64,000 bases of DNA from Myxococcales bacterium (GTDB taxonomy: Bacteria; Myxococcota_A; UBA9160; UBA4427): positions 277,899 through 341,898 of the forward strand of contig DUCN01000026.1 of assembly GCA_012959805.1 (NCBI GenBank), read 5' to 3'. The notes beneath the pieces are model-generated. The model saw only the letters and a list, made by a program, of their open reading frames with translations. It searched no databases and had not been told where the DNA came from. The translations under genes were made by a program, and so were the position numbers. Below are positions 43,508 to 51,985 of this stretch, one piece after another. Each line of letters opens with the position of its first letter. Position 1 is the first letter of the stretch.

Positions 43508-43529
43508 CAGACGTCTGCGCAGACATCTG
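43508..43529. promoter_or_regulatory. 22-bp near-perfect palindrome before mcl
   Basis: CAGACGTCTG (43508-43517) and CAGACATCTG (43520-43529) flank CG. The whole 22 bp is a palindrome with one mismatched pair. Each half is itself nearly self-complementary. It lies between the ferredoxin stop and the malyl-CoA lyase start (43590). It could be a strong operator for mcl or an mRNA hairpin. Confidence 0.5.
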
Positions 43530-43589
43530 TCGGAACCGGTGAGCTATTCTGATCAACCCGTAAATTGCTGATGTCTGAGGAGACCCCCC

Positions 43590-44639
43590 ATGCGTAGTGC
43601 AAAAGATTTTTTCAAGCCGATGGCCCTGGGCGCCCCGACGCCGCTACATGAAATTCCGTTCCGGCCGTCGCGCATGATCCATTTCTTCGATCCGAGCAAT
43701 CCGAAGATGGCTTCGAAGGTTCCGGATTTGACGAAGACCTGTGACGTGCTTCTCGGAAATCTCGAAGACGCCATTCAGGCGGACAAGAAACTCGCCGCTC
43801 GCGAGGGGCTGGTCAAGATCGGCCGCGAAGTCGACTTCGGCAATTGCCAGCTCTGGACCCGCGTGAATTCCCTCGATTCGCCCTGGTGCCTCGATGACCT
43901 GACGACCCTCGTGACGGAGATCGGCGACCAACTCGATGTCATCATGATTCCGAAAGTCGAAGGCGCCTGGGACATCCATTATGTCGACCGCTTGCTCGCA
44001 CAACTCGAAGCGCGCGCCGGCATCAAGAAGCCAATCATGGTTCATGCGCTCCTCGAGACCGCGCTCGGCGTCGCCAATGTCGAAGAGATCTGTGCTGCCA
44101 GCCCACGAATGCAGGGACTCTCGCTCGGACCCGCCGATCTCGCTGCCAGCCGACGAATGAAGACGACGCGCGTGGGCGGTGGGCATCCCGGATACCTGGT
44201 ACGAACGGATCCCGATCCAGCAAATCCCGATGCCGAACGAAAGACCGCACAGCAGGACCTCTGGCATTACACCATGGCGCGCATGGTCGACGCCTGTAAC
44301 GCCAACGGCATCCTTCCCTACTACGGCCCCTTCGGCGACATCAAGGACACGGTCGCCACCGAAGACCAGTTCCGCAATGCGTTCTTGATGGGTTGTGTTG
44401 GGACATGGAGCCTGCATCCGGTTCAGATCGGGATCGCCAAGAAGGTCTTCTCGCCTCCGGTCGACGAGGTGCTCTGGGCGAAGAACGTGATCGAACAGAT
44501 GGGTGACGGAACCGGCGCGGTCATGATCGACGGCAAGATGCAGGACGATGCAACTGTGAAGCAGTGTCATGTCATGGTCGAGCTGGCGCAAATGCTCTCG
44601 GAAGATGATCCCGAGCTCAAAGCCGCTTACGGATTCTAG
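43590..44639 (+). CDS. mcl: Malyl-CoA/beta-methylmalyl-CoA lyase (CitE/HpcH family)
   Basis: The 349-residue TIM-barrel protein closely follows, from memory, the Chloroflexus malyl-CoA/methylmalyl-CoA/citramalyl-CoA lyase. Landmarks are [36 protein letters not shown] (55-62), [11 protein letters not shown], the [11 protein letters not shown] metal site, [23 protein letters not shown] and [11 protein letters not shown]. It reversibly splits malyl-CoA to acetyl-CoA and glyoxylate and beta-methylmalyl-CoA to propionyl-CoA and glyoxylate. It follows the ligase-ferredoxin genes, and a GAGGAGA ribosome site is present. An imperfect hairpin lies past the stop. Confidence 0.9.
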   Translation: MRSAKDFFKPMALGAPTPLHEIPFRPSRMIHFFDPSNPKMASKVPDLTKTCDVLLGNLEDAIQADKKLAAREGLVKIGREVDFGNCQLWTRVNSLDSPWCLDDLTTLVTEIGDQLDVIMIPKVEGAWDIHYVDRLLAQLEARAGIKKPIMVHALLETALGVANVEEICAASPRMQGLSLGPADLAASRRMKTTRVGGGHPGYLVRTDPDPANPDAERKTAQQDLWHYTMARMVDACNANGILPYYGPFGDIKDTVATEDQFRNAFLMGCVGTWSLHPVQIGIAKKVFSPPVDEVLWAKNVIEQMGDGTGAVMIDGKMQDDATVKQCHVMVELAQMLSEDDPELKAAYGF

Positions 44640-44656
44640 GCAGTCATCGGGGCAAG

Positions 44657-44685
44657 AATGATCGGGGCGTTAAACCTCGATCGTT
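44657..44685 (+). terminator. Hairpin downstream of mcl, possible terminator
   Basis: AATGATCGGGG and CCTCGATCGTT pair over 11 positions including two G-T pairs, with a 7-base loop. The hairpin starts 18 bases past the mcl stop. The next bases (CTCGCGCGC) lack a T run, so this is only a likely 3' end structure. Confidence 0.4.
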
Positions 44686-44745
44686 CTCGCGCGCATGCCT
44701 CGAACCACTTTTTCGCTGACCAATACGACTGAGGAAGGAGGGACC

Positions 44746-45768
44746 ATGGATACGACCATTCTCGGCCGAACCGGCATGCGCATCTCGAAGCTGTGCCTTG
44801 GCTGCATGAGTTACGGCTCATCGCAGTGGCGACCATGGGTCCTCGATGAGCATCAGGCCCGCCCCTTTTTCAAGCGCGCTCTCGAAGCCGGCATCAACTT
44901 TTTCGATACCGCCGACATCTACTCGCTTGGCGCTTCCGAAGAAGTGACGGGCAAGCACTTGCGCGAGATGGCGAACCTCGACGAATGCGTGGTCGCTACC
45001 AAGCTCGCACTGCCCATGAGCAAGCGCCCCAATATGCGCGGGCTCTCCCGAAAGCACATCCAACAAGCCTGTGAGGCCAGTCTTCGACGGCTCGGGGTCG
45101 AAACGATCGACCTGTATCAGCTCCATCGACTCGATCCCGACACACCCATGGAAGAAACCTTGGGCGCGCTCGATGACTTGGTCAAGCAGGGGAAGGTTCG
45201 CCATATCGGCGCCAGTTCCATGTACGCCTGGGAGATGGCGACCGCACTCGGAATCTCCGATCGGAAGAACCTCGCCCGTTTCGCCACCATGCAGAACCAC
45301 TATAACCTGCTCTATCGCGAAGAAGAGCGGGAGATGATGCCCCTCTGCGAAACCGAAGAGTTGGCCGTCATTCCCTGGTCACCGCTGGCGCGTGGCCTGC
45401 TCGCGGGAAAGCGGCCGGCGCTGCGCGAGAAGACGGGTTCGACACGGCAGGAATCCGATGGCTTTACGGACTTCCTCTATGACCAGGATTCGGATTGGGA
45501 CGTGGTCATGGCCGTTCAAGAGATTGCCAAGGAACGTGCCCTTCCGGCGGCCCAGATTGCATTGGCCTGGATGCTGGGAAAGCCGTACGTGACCGCGCCC
45601 ATTATTGGCGCGACCAAGCTCGGCCATCTCGAGGATGCGATCGCCGCATTGGACGTCACGCTCTCGGACGATGAAATTGCGCGTCTAGAAACACCCTATG
45701 CGCCGCATCCGGTCAAAGGCATGGGACCAGCAGCCCTCTACCGACCGTCGCGCATTCCACAATCCTGA
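44746..45768 (+). CDS. Aldo-keto reductase
   Basis: From ATG 44746 (strong GGAGG 7 bases upstream) the product has 340 residues. It shows the AKR catalytic set: Asp and Tyr in FFDTADIYSLG (about 49-59), Lys in VVATKLALP and His in LYQLHRLDPDTP. ALAWMLGKPYVTAPIIGATKLGHLEDAI is the late cofactor-binding region. It resembles the AKR11/YajO-type NADP enzymes. It probably reduces an aldehyde or ketone; the substrate is unknown. Confidence 0.9.
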   Translation: MDTTILGRTGMRISKLCLGCMSYGSSQWRPWVLDEHQARPFFKRALEAGINFFDTADIYSLGASEEVTGKHLREMANLDECVVATKLALPMSKRPNMRGLSRKHIQQACEASLRRLGVETIDLYQLHRLDPDTPMEETLGALDDLVKQGKVRHIGASSMYAWEMATALGISDRKNLARFATMQNHYNLLYREEEREMMPLCETEELAVIPWSPLARGLLAGKRPALREKTGSTRQESDGFTDFLYDQDSDWDVVMAVQEIAKERALPAAQIALAWMLGKPYVTAPIIGATKLGHLEDAIAALDVTLSDDEIARLETPYAPHPVKGMGPAALYRPSRIPQS

Positions 45769-45831
45769 CGGAACTCACGTCTATTGACGCGGTTTCCATG
45801 AGCAAACCCGACAAGCGTGTAGCATCGAGGT

Positions 45832-47049
45832 ATGGACTTGAGTTCCACGGGCACGCCCGTCCAGAACCGTCAGCTCGCGATGATCGGATTGCTCGCCATG
45901 GCGGTCATGGCCCCGGTGACACTTCCCGTGCCAATCTTGCGCGAACTCGTGGGCGTTCGTTTCGAAGTCTCTGAGTTTCTGACCTCGCTCTTCATGTCGG
46001 TCAATATGATCGGCGCCGCGATCGCAGCGCCCCTCACCGGCGTATTGGCCGATCGCATCGGAAGACGCAGGCCCTTGGTCATCGGAGCCCTGCTCGTCGA
46101 TGCGATTCTCTTTCTCATCCTAACGGCAGACCTGCCATTCGAACTCTTCTTGCTGGTTCGCTTCTTCGAGGGAGCCGCGCATATATTCGCTCTCTCGCTG
46201 ATCCTTTCGATCGCCGCAAGCCTTGGCGACGCAGACTCCCGGGGCAAGACGATGGGAATCACGGGTGCGGGGATGATGTTAGGTGTTGCGTTCGGCGCGC
46301 CGATCGGCGGCTTCCTGGGCCGCGTCGACGCCATGCAACCGCTCTTTGCTGGATCGATGCTGCTGGCGGCGGCGGCAGTATTTGCATTCCGTGCACTCCC
46401 CGATCCGACCAACACCGAGGAAAGACCACGGGTGCGCGAGATCCTGCGCATTGCGAAGGGGAACCCGGATGTCATCGCTCCCCTCGTGTTCGCCTTCACC
46501 GACCGCTTCACTGTCGGCTTCTACACAACCACGTTCTCGCTCTTCGCCTCGGGACTTCACGGCGCATCGCCCCCGCGTGTCGGTCTCTGGATCACAGCCT
46601 TCATGCTTCCTTTCGCACTCCTCTCGTTCCCCTTTGGAATGCTGGCCGAGAGAACCTCAAAGACCGCACTCTTATGTGGTGGCAGCGTGGTCTATGGACT
46701 CCTCACCGCGAGCCTCGGATTCTGGCCGACCGAATTGCTTGGCCCCGGGATGGCCATCATCGGCCTATTCGCCGCGATCATGTTCGTCCCTTCGATGTTG
46801 ATGACAACGGATCTCACGCCCCCGGAAATCCGCTCCACCGCGCTCGGCGCCTTCAACACGGCGGGGAGCCTGGGATTCATTCTCGGCCCGATCACCGGCG
46901 GCCTCGTAACGGAATTCGTGGCCGCAAGCTATGGTGCCGCCCGCGGATACCAGGCTGCTTTCGGCGTGGCGGGGGGGGCAGAGATCCTCTGCGCGATCAT
47001 CGCCCTGCCCCTTCTCTTGCGTTTGCGACGCGCGGGCCGAACCACCTGA
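45832..47049 (+). CDS. MFS transporter
   Basis: The 405-residue protein has about 12 membrane helices and the major facilitator motif A between helices 2 and 3 (GVLADRIGRRRPLV, about 74-87). GPITGGLVTEF occurs near helix 11. It is likely an inner-membrane drug or metabolite efflux or uptake carrier. The substrate cannot be told. It begins 63 bases after the aldo-keto reductase gene. Confidence 0.88.
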   Translation: MDLSSTGTPVQNRQLAMIGLLAMAVMAPVTLPVPILRELVGVRFEVSEFLTSLFMSVNMIGAAIAAPLTGVLADRIGRRRPLVIGALLVDAILFLILTADLPFELFLLVRFFEGAAHIFALSLILSIAASLGDADSRGKTMGITGAGMMLGVAFGAPIGGFLGRVDAMQPLFAGSMLLAAAAVFAFRALPDPTNTEERPRVREILRIAKGNPDVIAPLVFAFTDRFTVGFYTTTFSLFASGLHGASPPRVGLWITAFMLPFALLSFPFGMLAERTSKTALLCGGSVVYGLLTASLGFWPTELLGPGMAIIGLFAAIMFVPSMLMTTDLTPPEIRSTALGAFNTAGSLGFILGPITGGLVTEFVAASYGAARGYQAAFGVAGGAEILCAIIALPLLLRLRRAGRTT

Positions 47050-47075
47050 CAAGCGCACGAAGGGCGGCGGACGAA

Positions 47076-47123
47076 GCGCCGACTACCACTTGTCGGGTCG
47101 GAAAACTCGTGTAGTGTCGGCGC
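47076..47123. repeat. Inverted repeat in the manC leader
   Basis: GCGCCGAC (47076-47083) and GTCGGCGC (47116-47123) are perfect 8-bp complements with a 32-base spacer. The right arm ends 28 bases before the manC ATG. It may end the MFS transcript or form a leader stem; there is no T run. Confidence 0.3.
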
Positions 47124-47150
47124 GTTACTCAAAACGAGAGGAAATTTCGA

Positions 47151-48614
47151 ATGGCGACTTCATCGCCTCTATCCACCTCGCGCGTGTTTCCCGTGATCTT
47201 GTCCGGCGGCTCGGGAACGCGGCTTTGGCCTCTCTCGAGGCGCGCCTACCCGAAGCAGCTGCTGCCCCTCGCAGCCGACGACACACTCCTGCAGGCCACC
47301 GCCGTTCGCACCGCAGATGAAGGGTTTTTCGAACGCCCTCTCATCCTCTGCAACGATGCCCACCGCTTCATCATCGCCGAGCAGCTCCGGGCCAAGGACA
47401 TCACGCCTCTGGCCATCGCCCTCGAACCGGTCGCCCGCAATACGGCGCCCGCCATCACCGCCGCCGCGCTGATCATCGCCGAACAAGACCCGGACGGAAT
47501 CATGCTGGTGCTCCCGTCCGATCATGTGATTCGCGATCTCTCGAGCTTCCGAAGAGCCGTCGAGACCGCCGTCCTGGCCGCACGCCGAGGCGCACTGGCC
47601 ACCTTCGGCATCGTTCCCGACCGCCCCGAGACCGGCTTCGGATATATCCGCCGAGGCAGCGAGCTGGACGGTATCACTGGTGCTTACGCCGTTGCCGAAT
47701 TCGTCGAAAAGCCGGACGCGGACCGAGCACAGTCCTTCATTGAGTCCGGCGACTATGCCTGGAATAGCGGCATGTTCGTCTTCCCGGTCCGCAAGTTGCT
47801 CGAAGAAATCGGCCAACTCCAGCCCGAGATGCTCGCGGCGTGTCGCAAGTCCGTCGAAGAGGCGAGTCGCGACTTGACCTTTACACGGCTCGAGGAGGCC
47901 TCCTTCGGCCTTTCCCCATCCATCTCCATCGACCATGCCCTGATGGAAAAGACACAGTCCGCAGCCGTCGTCACTTGTGAGATCGGCTGGAGCGATGTGG
48001 GTTCGTGGGGCGCACTCTGGGAGATTGGTGACCGCGATGCAAACGGCAACGTCATCCTGGGCGATGTCGTGCTCCACGATGTCCGCAACAGCTATATCCG
48101 ATCGGAGAAGAGACTGATCGCGGCCGTGGGTGTGCGCGATCTTGTGATCGTCGAAACCGACGACGCCATTCTCGTCGCGCCGCGCGACCGTGCACAAGAA
48201 GTGAAGGCCATCGTGTCGGAGCTCGATCAGGCCGGCCGGCCAGAATCCGAGTTTCATGCTCGGGTGTATCGGCCCTGGGGTTTCTACGAGGGCGTTGCCG
48301 AAGGTGACCGCTTTCAGGTCAAACGCATCTCGGTCAAACCCGGCGAAAAGCTCTCACTCCAGATGCATCATCATCGCGCGGAGCATTGGGTCGTCGTCAA
48401 CGGAACCGCTCTGGTCACCAACGGAGACCAGGAAATCATGCTGACCGAAAACCAATCGACCTATATCCCGATTGGCGTGACCCATCGGCTCGAGAATCCG
48501 GGCGAAATCGAGCTCACCCTGATCGAAGTCCAGTCGGGTTCGTACCTCGGCGAAGATGACATCGTGCGATTCGACGACATTTATGGTCGCAGTGGCGACG
48601 CTCCGTCAAGTTAG
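47151..48614 (+). CDS. manC: Mannose-1-phosphate guanylyltransferase/mannose-6-phosphate isomerase
   Basis: The 487-residue bifunctional-type enzyme has an N-terminal nucleotidyltransferase domain (FPVILSGGSGTRLWPLSRRAYPKQLLPL) with the sugar site FVEKPDADRA...WNSGMF. A C-terminal type II phosphomannose isomerase cupin follows (PGEKLSLQMHHHRAEHWVVV, SGSYLGEDDIVRFDDIYGR). It makes GDP-mannose for polysaccharide or lipopolysaccharide. AGAGGA precedes the start. No other polysaccharide gene is adjacent; the exosortase at 4.5 kb is the nearest envelope-polymer-related gene. Confidence 0.94.
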   Translation: MATSSPLSTSRVFPVILSGGSGTRLWPLSRRAYPKQLLPLAADDTLLQATAVRTADEGFFERPLILCNDAHRFIIAEQLRAKDITPLAIALEPVARNTAPAITAAALIIAEQDPDGIMLVLPSDHVIRDLSSFRRAVETAVLAARRGALATFGIVPDRPETGFGYIRRGSELDGITGAYAVAEFVEKPDADRAQSFIESGDYAWNSGMFVFPVRKLLEEIGQLQPEMLAACRKSVEEASRDLTFTRLEEASFGLSPSISIDHALMEKTQSAAVVTCEIGWSDVGSWGALWEIGDRDANGNVILGDVVLHDVRNSYIRSEKRLIAAVGVRDLVIVETDDAILVAPRDRAQEVKAIVSELDQAGRPESEFHARVYRPWGFYEGVAEGDRFQVKRISVKPGEKLSLQMHHHRAEHWVVVNGTALVTNGDQEIMLTENQSTYIPIGVTHRLENPGEIELTLIEVQSGSYLGEDDIVRFDDIYGRSGDAPSS

Positions 48615-48965
48615 GTCCTGTCTCGCAGAGCTTTTTGCGGCCTCGTCCCGAAATCGATCGGACTTAATTGATCGGAAGAGCCTAACGCCTGATCCACGTC
48701 GACAAGTCTTTAAATTCTTTTAGATACAGAGACTTACGGGAAGACCTCCGCAAATCGCGCCCAAGAGAAGCATCCGATTTCACAGATTGGGTGCGGCCCG
48801 TCAGTATTACTGGCTCACTCTCTCCGGTCGTGGGGCCAGGGGCGGTCGAAGCCTTCAATCTGTTGGCTGTGAATGGAACGGGCATCTGCAACGACAATAC
48901 CGGCAGCGGCGGCTCCCTCGTCTGCGGTATTGCAATGGACCATCTGGTCGCCGATCCTAGTCGCC
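48615..48965. other. Intergenic region before the dehalogenase gene
   Basis: This 351-base stretch is AT-richer near 48690-48740. It contains two direct copies of GATCGGA (about 48655-48675) separated by 7 bases. An ATG at 48873 would extend the dehalogenase frame by 31 codons without family similarity. No other gene is evident. Confidence 0.5.
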
Positions 48966-49847
48966 GTGACAACGGCCATTCCTCTCGAAAAACAGTACAT
49001 CGAAGTCCTGGGTCATCAAATGGCCTATCACGAGCGTGGCGAAGGCGACCCCATCGTCCTGCTCCATGGCAACCCCACCTCTTCTTATCTCTGGCGCAAC
49101 ATCGTCCCCCATCTTGAAAATCTTGGTCGATGCATCGTGCCCGACCTCATCGGTATGGGCGATTCAGACAAGCTGGCCAACCCAGGTCCCGGCTCCTACC
49201 GATTCGTCGAACATCGAAAATTCCTCGATGCTCTATTCGAAGCACTCGATGTCCGCGAGAACGTCACGCTCGTCATCCACGATTGGGGTTCGGCTCTCGG
49301 CTTCGACTGGGCCAACCGACATCGCGAGGCCGTTCGAGCCATCGCCTACATGGAGGCCATCGTCGCGCCGATTCCAAGTTGGGACGATTGGCCGCAGGCC
49401 GCCCGAGCGGCCTTCGAGGGATTCCGATCCGAAAAGGGTGAGGAAATGGTTCTCGAACAAAATCTTTTCATCGAAGGCATGTTGCCGGGATCCATCATCC
49501 GCAAACTCTCGGATGAAGAAATGAGCGAATACCGTCGCCCATTCACAGAGGCCGGCGAAGACCGTCGGCCCACACTCACATGGCCCCGGGAAATCCCTCT
49601 CGTGGGCGAGCCCAAGGACGTAGTAGAGATCGCCACGCAGTACGGTGAATGGCTATCGAGTTCTGACGTCCCCAAGCTACTGATCAATGCGGAACCCGGC
49701 GCAATCCTCCGAAAGAGCGCACTCGAGTTCTGTCGAGCCTGGCCCAATCAAGAAGAGGTCACGGTCCCGGGAATCCACTTCATCCAAGAGGACTCACCGG
49801 ACGAGATCGGAGAGGCGATCGCGGGCTGGCTCGGCCGACTCAGCTGA
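48966..49847 (+). CDS. Haloalkane dehalogenase, LinB-like (HLD-II)
   Basis: From the GTG at 48966 the product has 293 residues, and its catalytic residues align almost position for position with LinB. These are nucleophile Asp106 and halide-binding Trp107 ([11 protein letters not shown]), Asn36 ([12 protein letters not shown]), acid Glu130 (AYMEAI) and base His271 ([15 protein letters not shown]). It hydrolyses carbon-halogen bonds in haloalkanes to alcohols and halide. An ATG 31 codons upstream is possible but would give an unusual N-terminus. No obvious ribosome site marks either start. Confidence 0.88.
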   Translation: MTTAIPLEKQYIEVLGHQMAYHERGEGDPIVLLHGNPTSSYLWRNIVPHLENLGRCIVPDLIGMGDSDKLANPGPGSYRFVEHRKFLDALFEALDVRENVTLVIHDWGSALGFDWANRHREAVRAIAYMEAIVAPIPSWDDWPQAARAAFEGFRSEKGEEMVLEQNLFIEGMLPGSIIRKLSDEEMSEYRRPFTEAGEDRRPTLTWPREIPLVGEPKDVVEIATQYGEWLSSSDVPKLLINAEPGAILRKSALEFCRAWPNQEEVTVPGIHFIQEDSPDEIGEAIAGWLGRLS

Positions 49848-49871
49848 ACAGCATGTTAGGTGAGAGCCGCA

Positions 49872-50828
49872 TCAGGACAATTCAAGCATTCGCTCAATCG
49901 GCCGGAGCGCCTTTTTTGCAAGTTCCTCGGGAACCGTCACCTGAGGCCCATCGTCGCGCAGACAGCGATAAAGCTTCTCGAGCGTATTGAGTCGCATATA
50001 GGGACAGCGATTACACTCGCAGCTCTCGTCCATTCCAGGCGCCTGGATCAGCACTTTCTCGGGACACTGCTTCATAATGGAATGGAAGACGCCATCCTCC
50101 GTGGCGATGATCGCCGTCCGATTCGGCTCCGCAATCGCGCAATTGATGATGCCGGTCGTGCTGGCAATAAAATCTGCCTGGTCAAGAACCGCTTGATCAC
50201 ATTCGGGATGAGCGAGCACTTCGGCCTCAGGATGTTGGATCTTCAACTTGGCGAGACCCTTGGCGCTGAACAATTCGTGAACGATGCACGCGCCCTGCCA
50301 TACGATCAGATCGTCGCGCCCGGCCTCTTTCCCTACCCAGCGCGCGAGATGTCGGTCCGGCGCAAAAATAAGCTTCTCACCCTTGAAGGTCTCCACCATC
50401 TTCACTGCATTCGAGGATGTGCAGATGAGATCGCTCATCGCCTTCACGCCAGCGGACGCATTGATATAGGTCAAAACCTTGGCGCCAGGGTGCTCGGCCA
50501 CAAAGGCTTTAAATTCCTCCGGTGGGCAGCCATCGGCCAGTGAACAGCCCGCTTCCATGTCCGGGACCAGCACCGGAATTCCCGGATTCAAAATGGCCGC
50601 CGTTTCAGCCATGAAATGCACGCCGCAGAAGACGATCCGCTCGCATTCGATTTCCTGGGCGGCGCGGGCCAGCGCAAGCGAATCGCCTACGACATCGGCC
50701 AGATCCTGAACCTCTGATTCCTGGTAGAAATGCGCGAGGATGACCGCGCCCTTCTCCCGCTTCAGTTCGAGGATGGCGGCTTCCAGGTCTTCCGGTCGAT
50801 CGAGACCCAGAGCTTTGGGCAAATCCAT
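49872..50828 (-). CDS. nadA: Quinolinate synthase
   Basis: The 318-residue protein has the NadA features: VILAHFYQESEVQDLADVVGDSLALAR, FCGVHFMAETAAILNP and VTYINASA-type VLTYINASAGVK. The [4Fe-4S] ligands are in FCGVHF, WQGACIVHE and DESCECNRCPYMRLN. It condenses iminoaspartate and dihydroxyacetone phosphate to quinolinate for NAD synthesis. nadB and nadC are not adjacent. It is convergent with the dehalogenase gene. Confidence 0.95.
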   Translation of the reverse strand: MDLPKALGLDRPEDLEAAILELKREKGAVILAHFYQESEVQDLADVVGDSLALARAAQEIECERIVFCGVHFMAETAAILNPGIPVLVPDMEAGCSLADGCPPEEFKAFVAEHPGAKVLTYINASAGVKAMSDLICTSSNAVKMVETFKGEKLIFAPDRHLARWVGKEAGRDDLIVWQGACIVHELFSAKGLAKLKIQHPEAEVLAHPECDQAVLDQADFIASTTGIINCAIAEPNRTAIIATEDGVFHSIMKQCPEKVLIQAPGMDESCECNRCPYMRLNTLEKLYRCLRDDGPQVTVPEELAKKALRPIERMLELS

Positions 50829-50929
50829 TTAGGGGGATCTCCAGTTGCCGGCGCGACGTGAAGAGTCTACCAGCCACCGGTCCGGATTTCCGTCCCCGCG
50901 AGTCAGCGGAGTGGAGGCCGACTCGATGT

Positions 50930-51802
50930 TCAGAGGACAGGCTCGATCAGTAGCGTCGGAACCCCGTGAACGGGATCTCGAACGGTACAGACGCGGGTTC
51001 CCGGCTTGTTGCCGTCACGAATCTCAGATACGTCGAAGCGATCGCCGAGAAGTCTCGAACGAATCGCGTCGATGTCGCCCACCTGCCAGGCCAGACCGGC
51101 AAACCGATCACGGCCCTGCGAATTCCTTTCAGCGCCGAGCCGCCCGCCAATCTCGATCGTCACGCCACCAATCCGGAAGAATATCAATCGCACTCCGCGC
51201 TTTTCGAAACTCCGATCGAGAGCCAGCCGAAGTCCGAGTCCGTCGGCATAGAAATCGCGCGTCGATTCGATGTCCGTGCTCATGACCACCACATGATCGA
51301 GTCCGCGAACTAGGCTGTGATCTTCAGGACGCCCACCATCAGCATCTGCCGCCGCCGTCTGGAGCGCTCCCTCCTCTTCGGAGATCAGCTCGATCCCAAT
51401 CGACCGACTGACGGTGGAATCAACGCGGGTCGAGATCCAGCTTCGAAGATCGAGGTCCGCGTCGCCCTGGACGCTTCGCTTCTCCTCGGATCCCAGGAAC
51501 GCTTGGGACAAGGGTCCGGAGGCAAGTCCACTCTCCTCGAGTCGTCGCGCAATTTCAGCAACGTCGTCGCAAGCCAGACGAATCGCCTCCAGCCCCGGCG
51601 CCTGCTCTTCCGGGCTTGGCGATAATTCTCGAATCTCGAGTCGCAGATTCGAGAGAGGAAAGATCACACTTCGGGTCTGGCCGACCTGCTCATTCTGAAT
51701 CGGGCCCGGTTCCTGGCCGAGAAGCCGCCCATAATCGGCCACACCCGCCTCGAAATCGCTGGCCGCAAGATCCACCACAACGCTATGGAAACTTGAAATC
51801 AT
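50930..51802 (-). CDS. VOC-family protein with two glyoxalase-like domains
   Basis: From ATG 51802 the product has 290 residues. It carries two vicinal-oxygen-chelate halves: FHSVVVDLAASDFEAGVADYGRLLG at the N-terminus, and GLDHVVVMSTDIESTRDFYADGLGLRL from about residue 163. The second ends with VRDPVHGVPTLLIEP. The second half keeps more metal-site residues (His in GLDHVVV, Glu in VTIEIGG and LIEP). Function may be glyoxalase, epimerase or dioxygenase-like and is not resolved. The longer open frame upstream is not conserved. Confidence 0.8.
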   Translation of the reverse strand: MISSFHSVVVDLAASDFEAGVADYGRLLGQEPGPIQNEQVGQTRSVIFPLSNLRLEIRELSPSPEEQAPGLEAIRLACDDVAEIARRLEESGLASGPLSQAFLGSEEKRSVQGDADLDLRSWISTRVDSTVSRSIGIELISEEEGALQTAAADADGGRPEDHSLVRGLDHVVVMSTDIESTRDFYADGLGLRLALDRSFEKRGVRLIFFRIGGVTIEIGGRLGAERNSQGRDRFAGLAWQVGDIDAIRSRLLGDRFDVSEIRDGNKPGTRVCTVRDPVHGVPTLLIEPVL

Positions 51803-51985
51803 GATCAGAACATCGCACGTCTCGCGGGCAATTCCGCATCCAGGCACGAGTTTATTGCGCCACCGACAACCGCGAATCGAAAGGTCGATTTGGGCTCGGC
51901 ATCTCACAATTCTCTCTATACTCGCCCTCCCAATTCATCCGCCGCCCCGGACCCGACCGGCGCGCTTCTTGAAGGAAAGTCTCGC

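Noticed and set aside
42199..44591. Long minus-strand frames opposite the sucD-like and mcl genes
   Set aside because: Both are mirrors of conserved enzyme genes and lack their own ribosome sites or domains.
50930..51802. VOC protein as the ethylmalonyl-CoA epimerase of the pathway
   Set aside because: The epimerase is a short single-domain VOC protein; this one is twice as long with two divergent halves and is not next to ecm.
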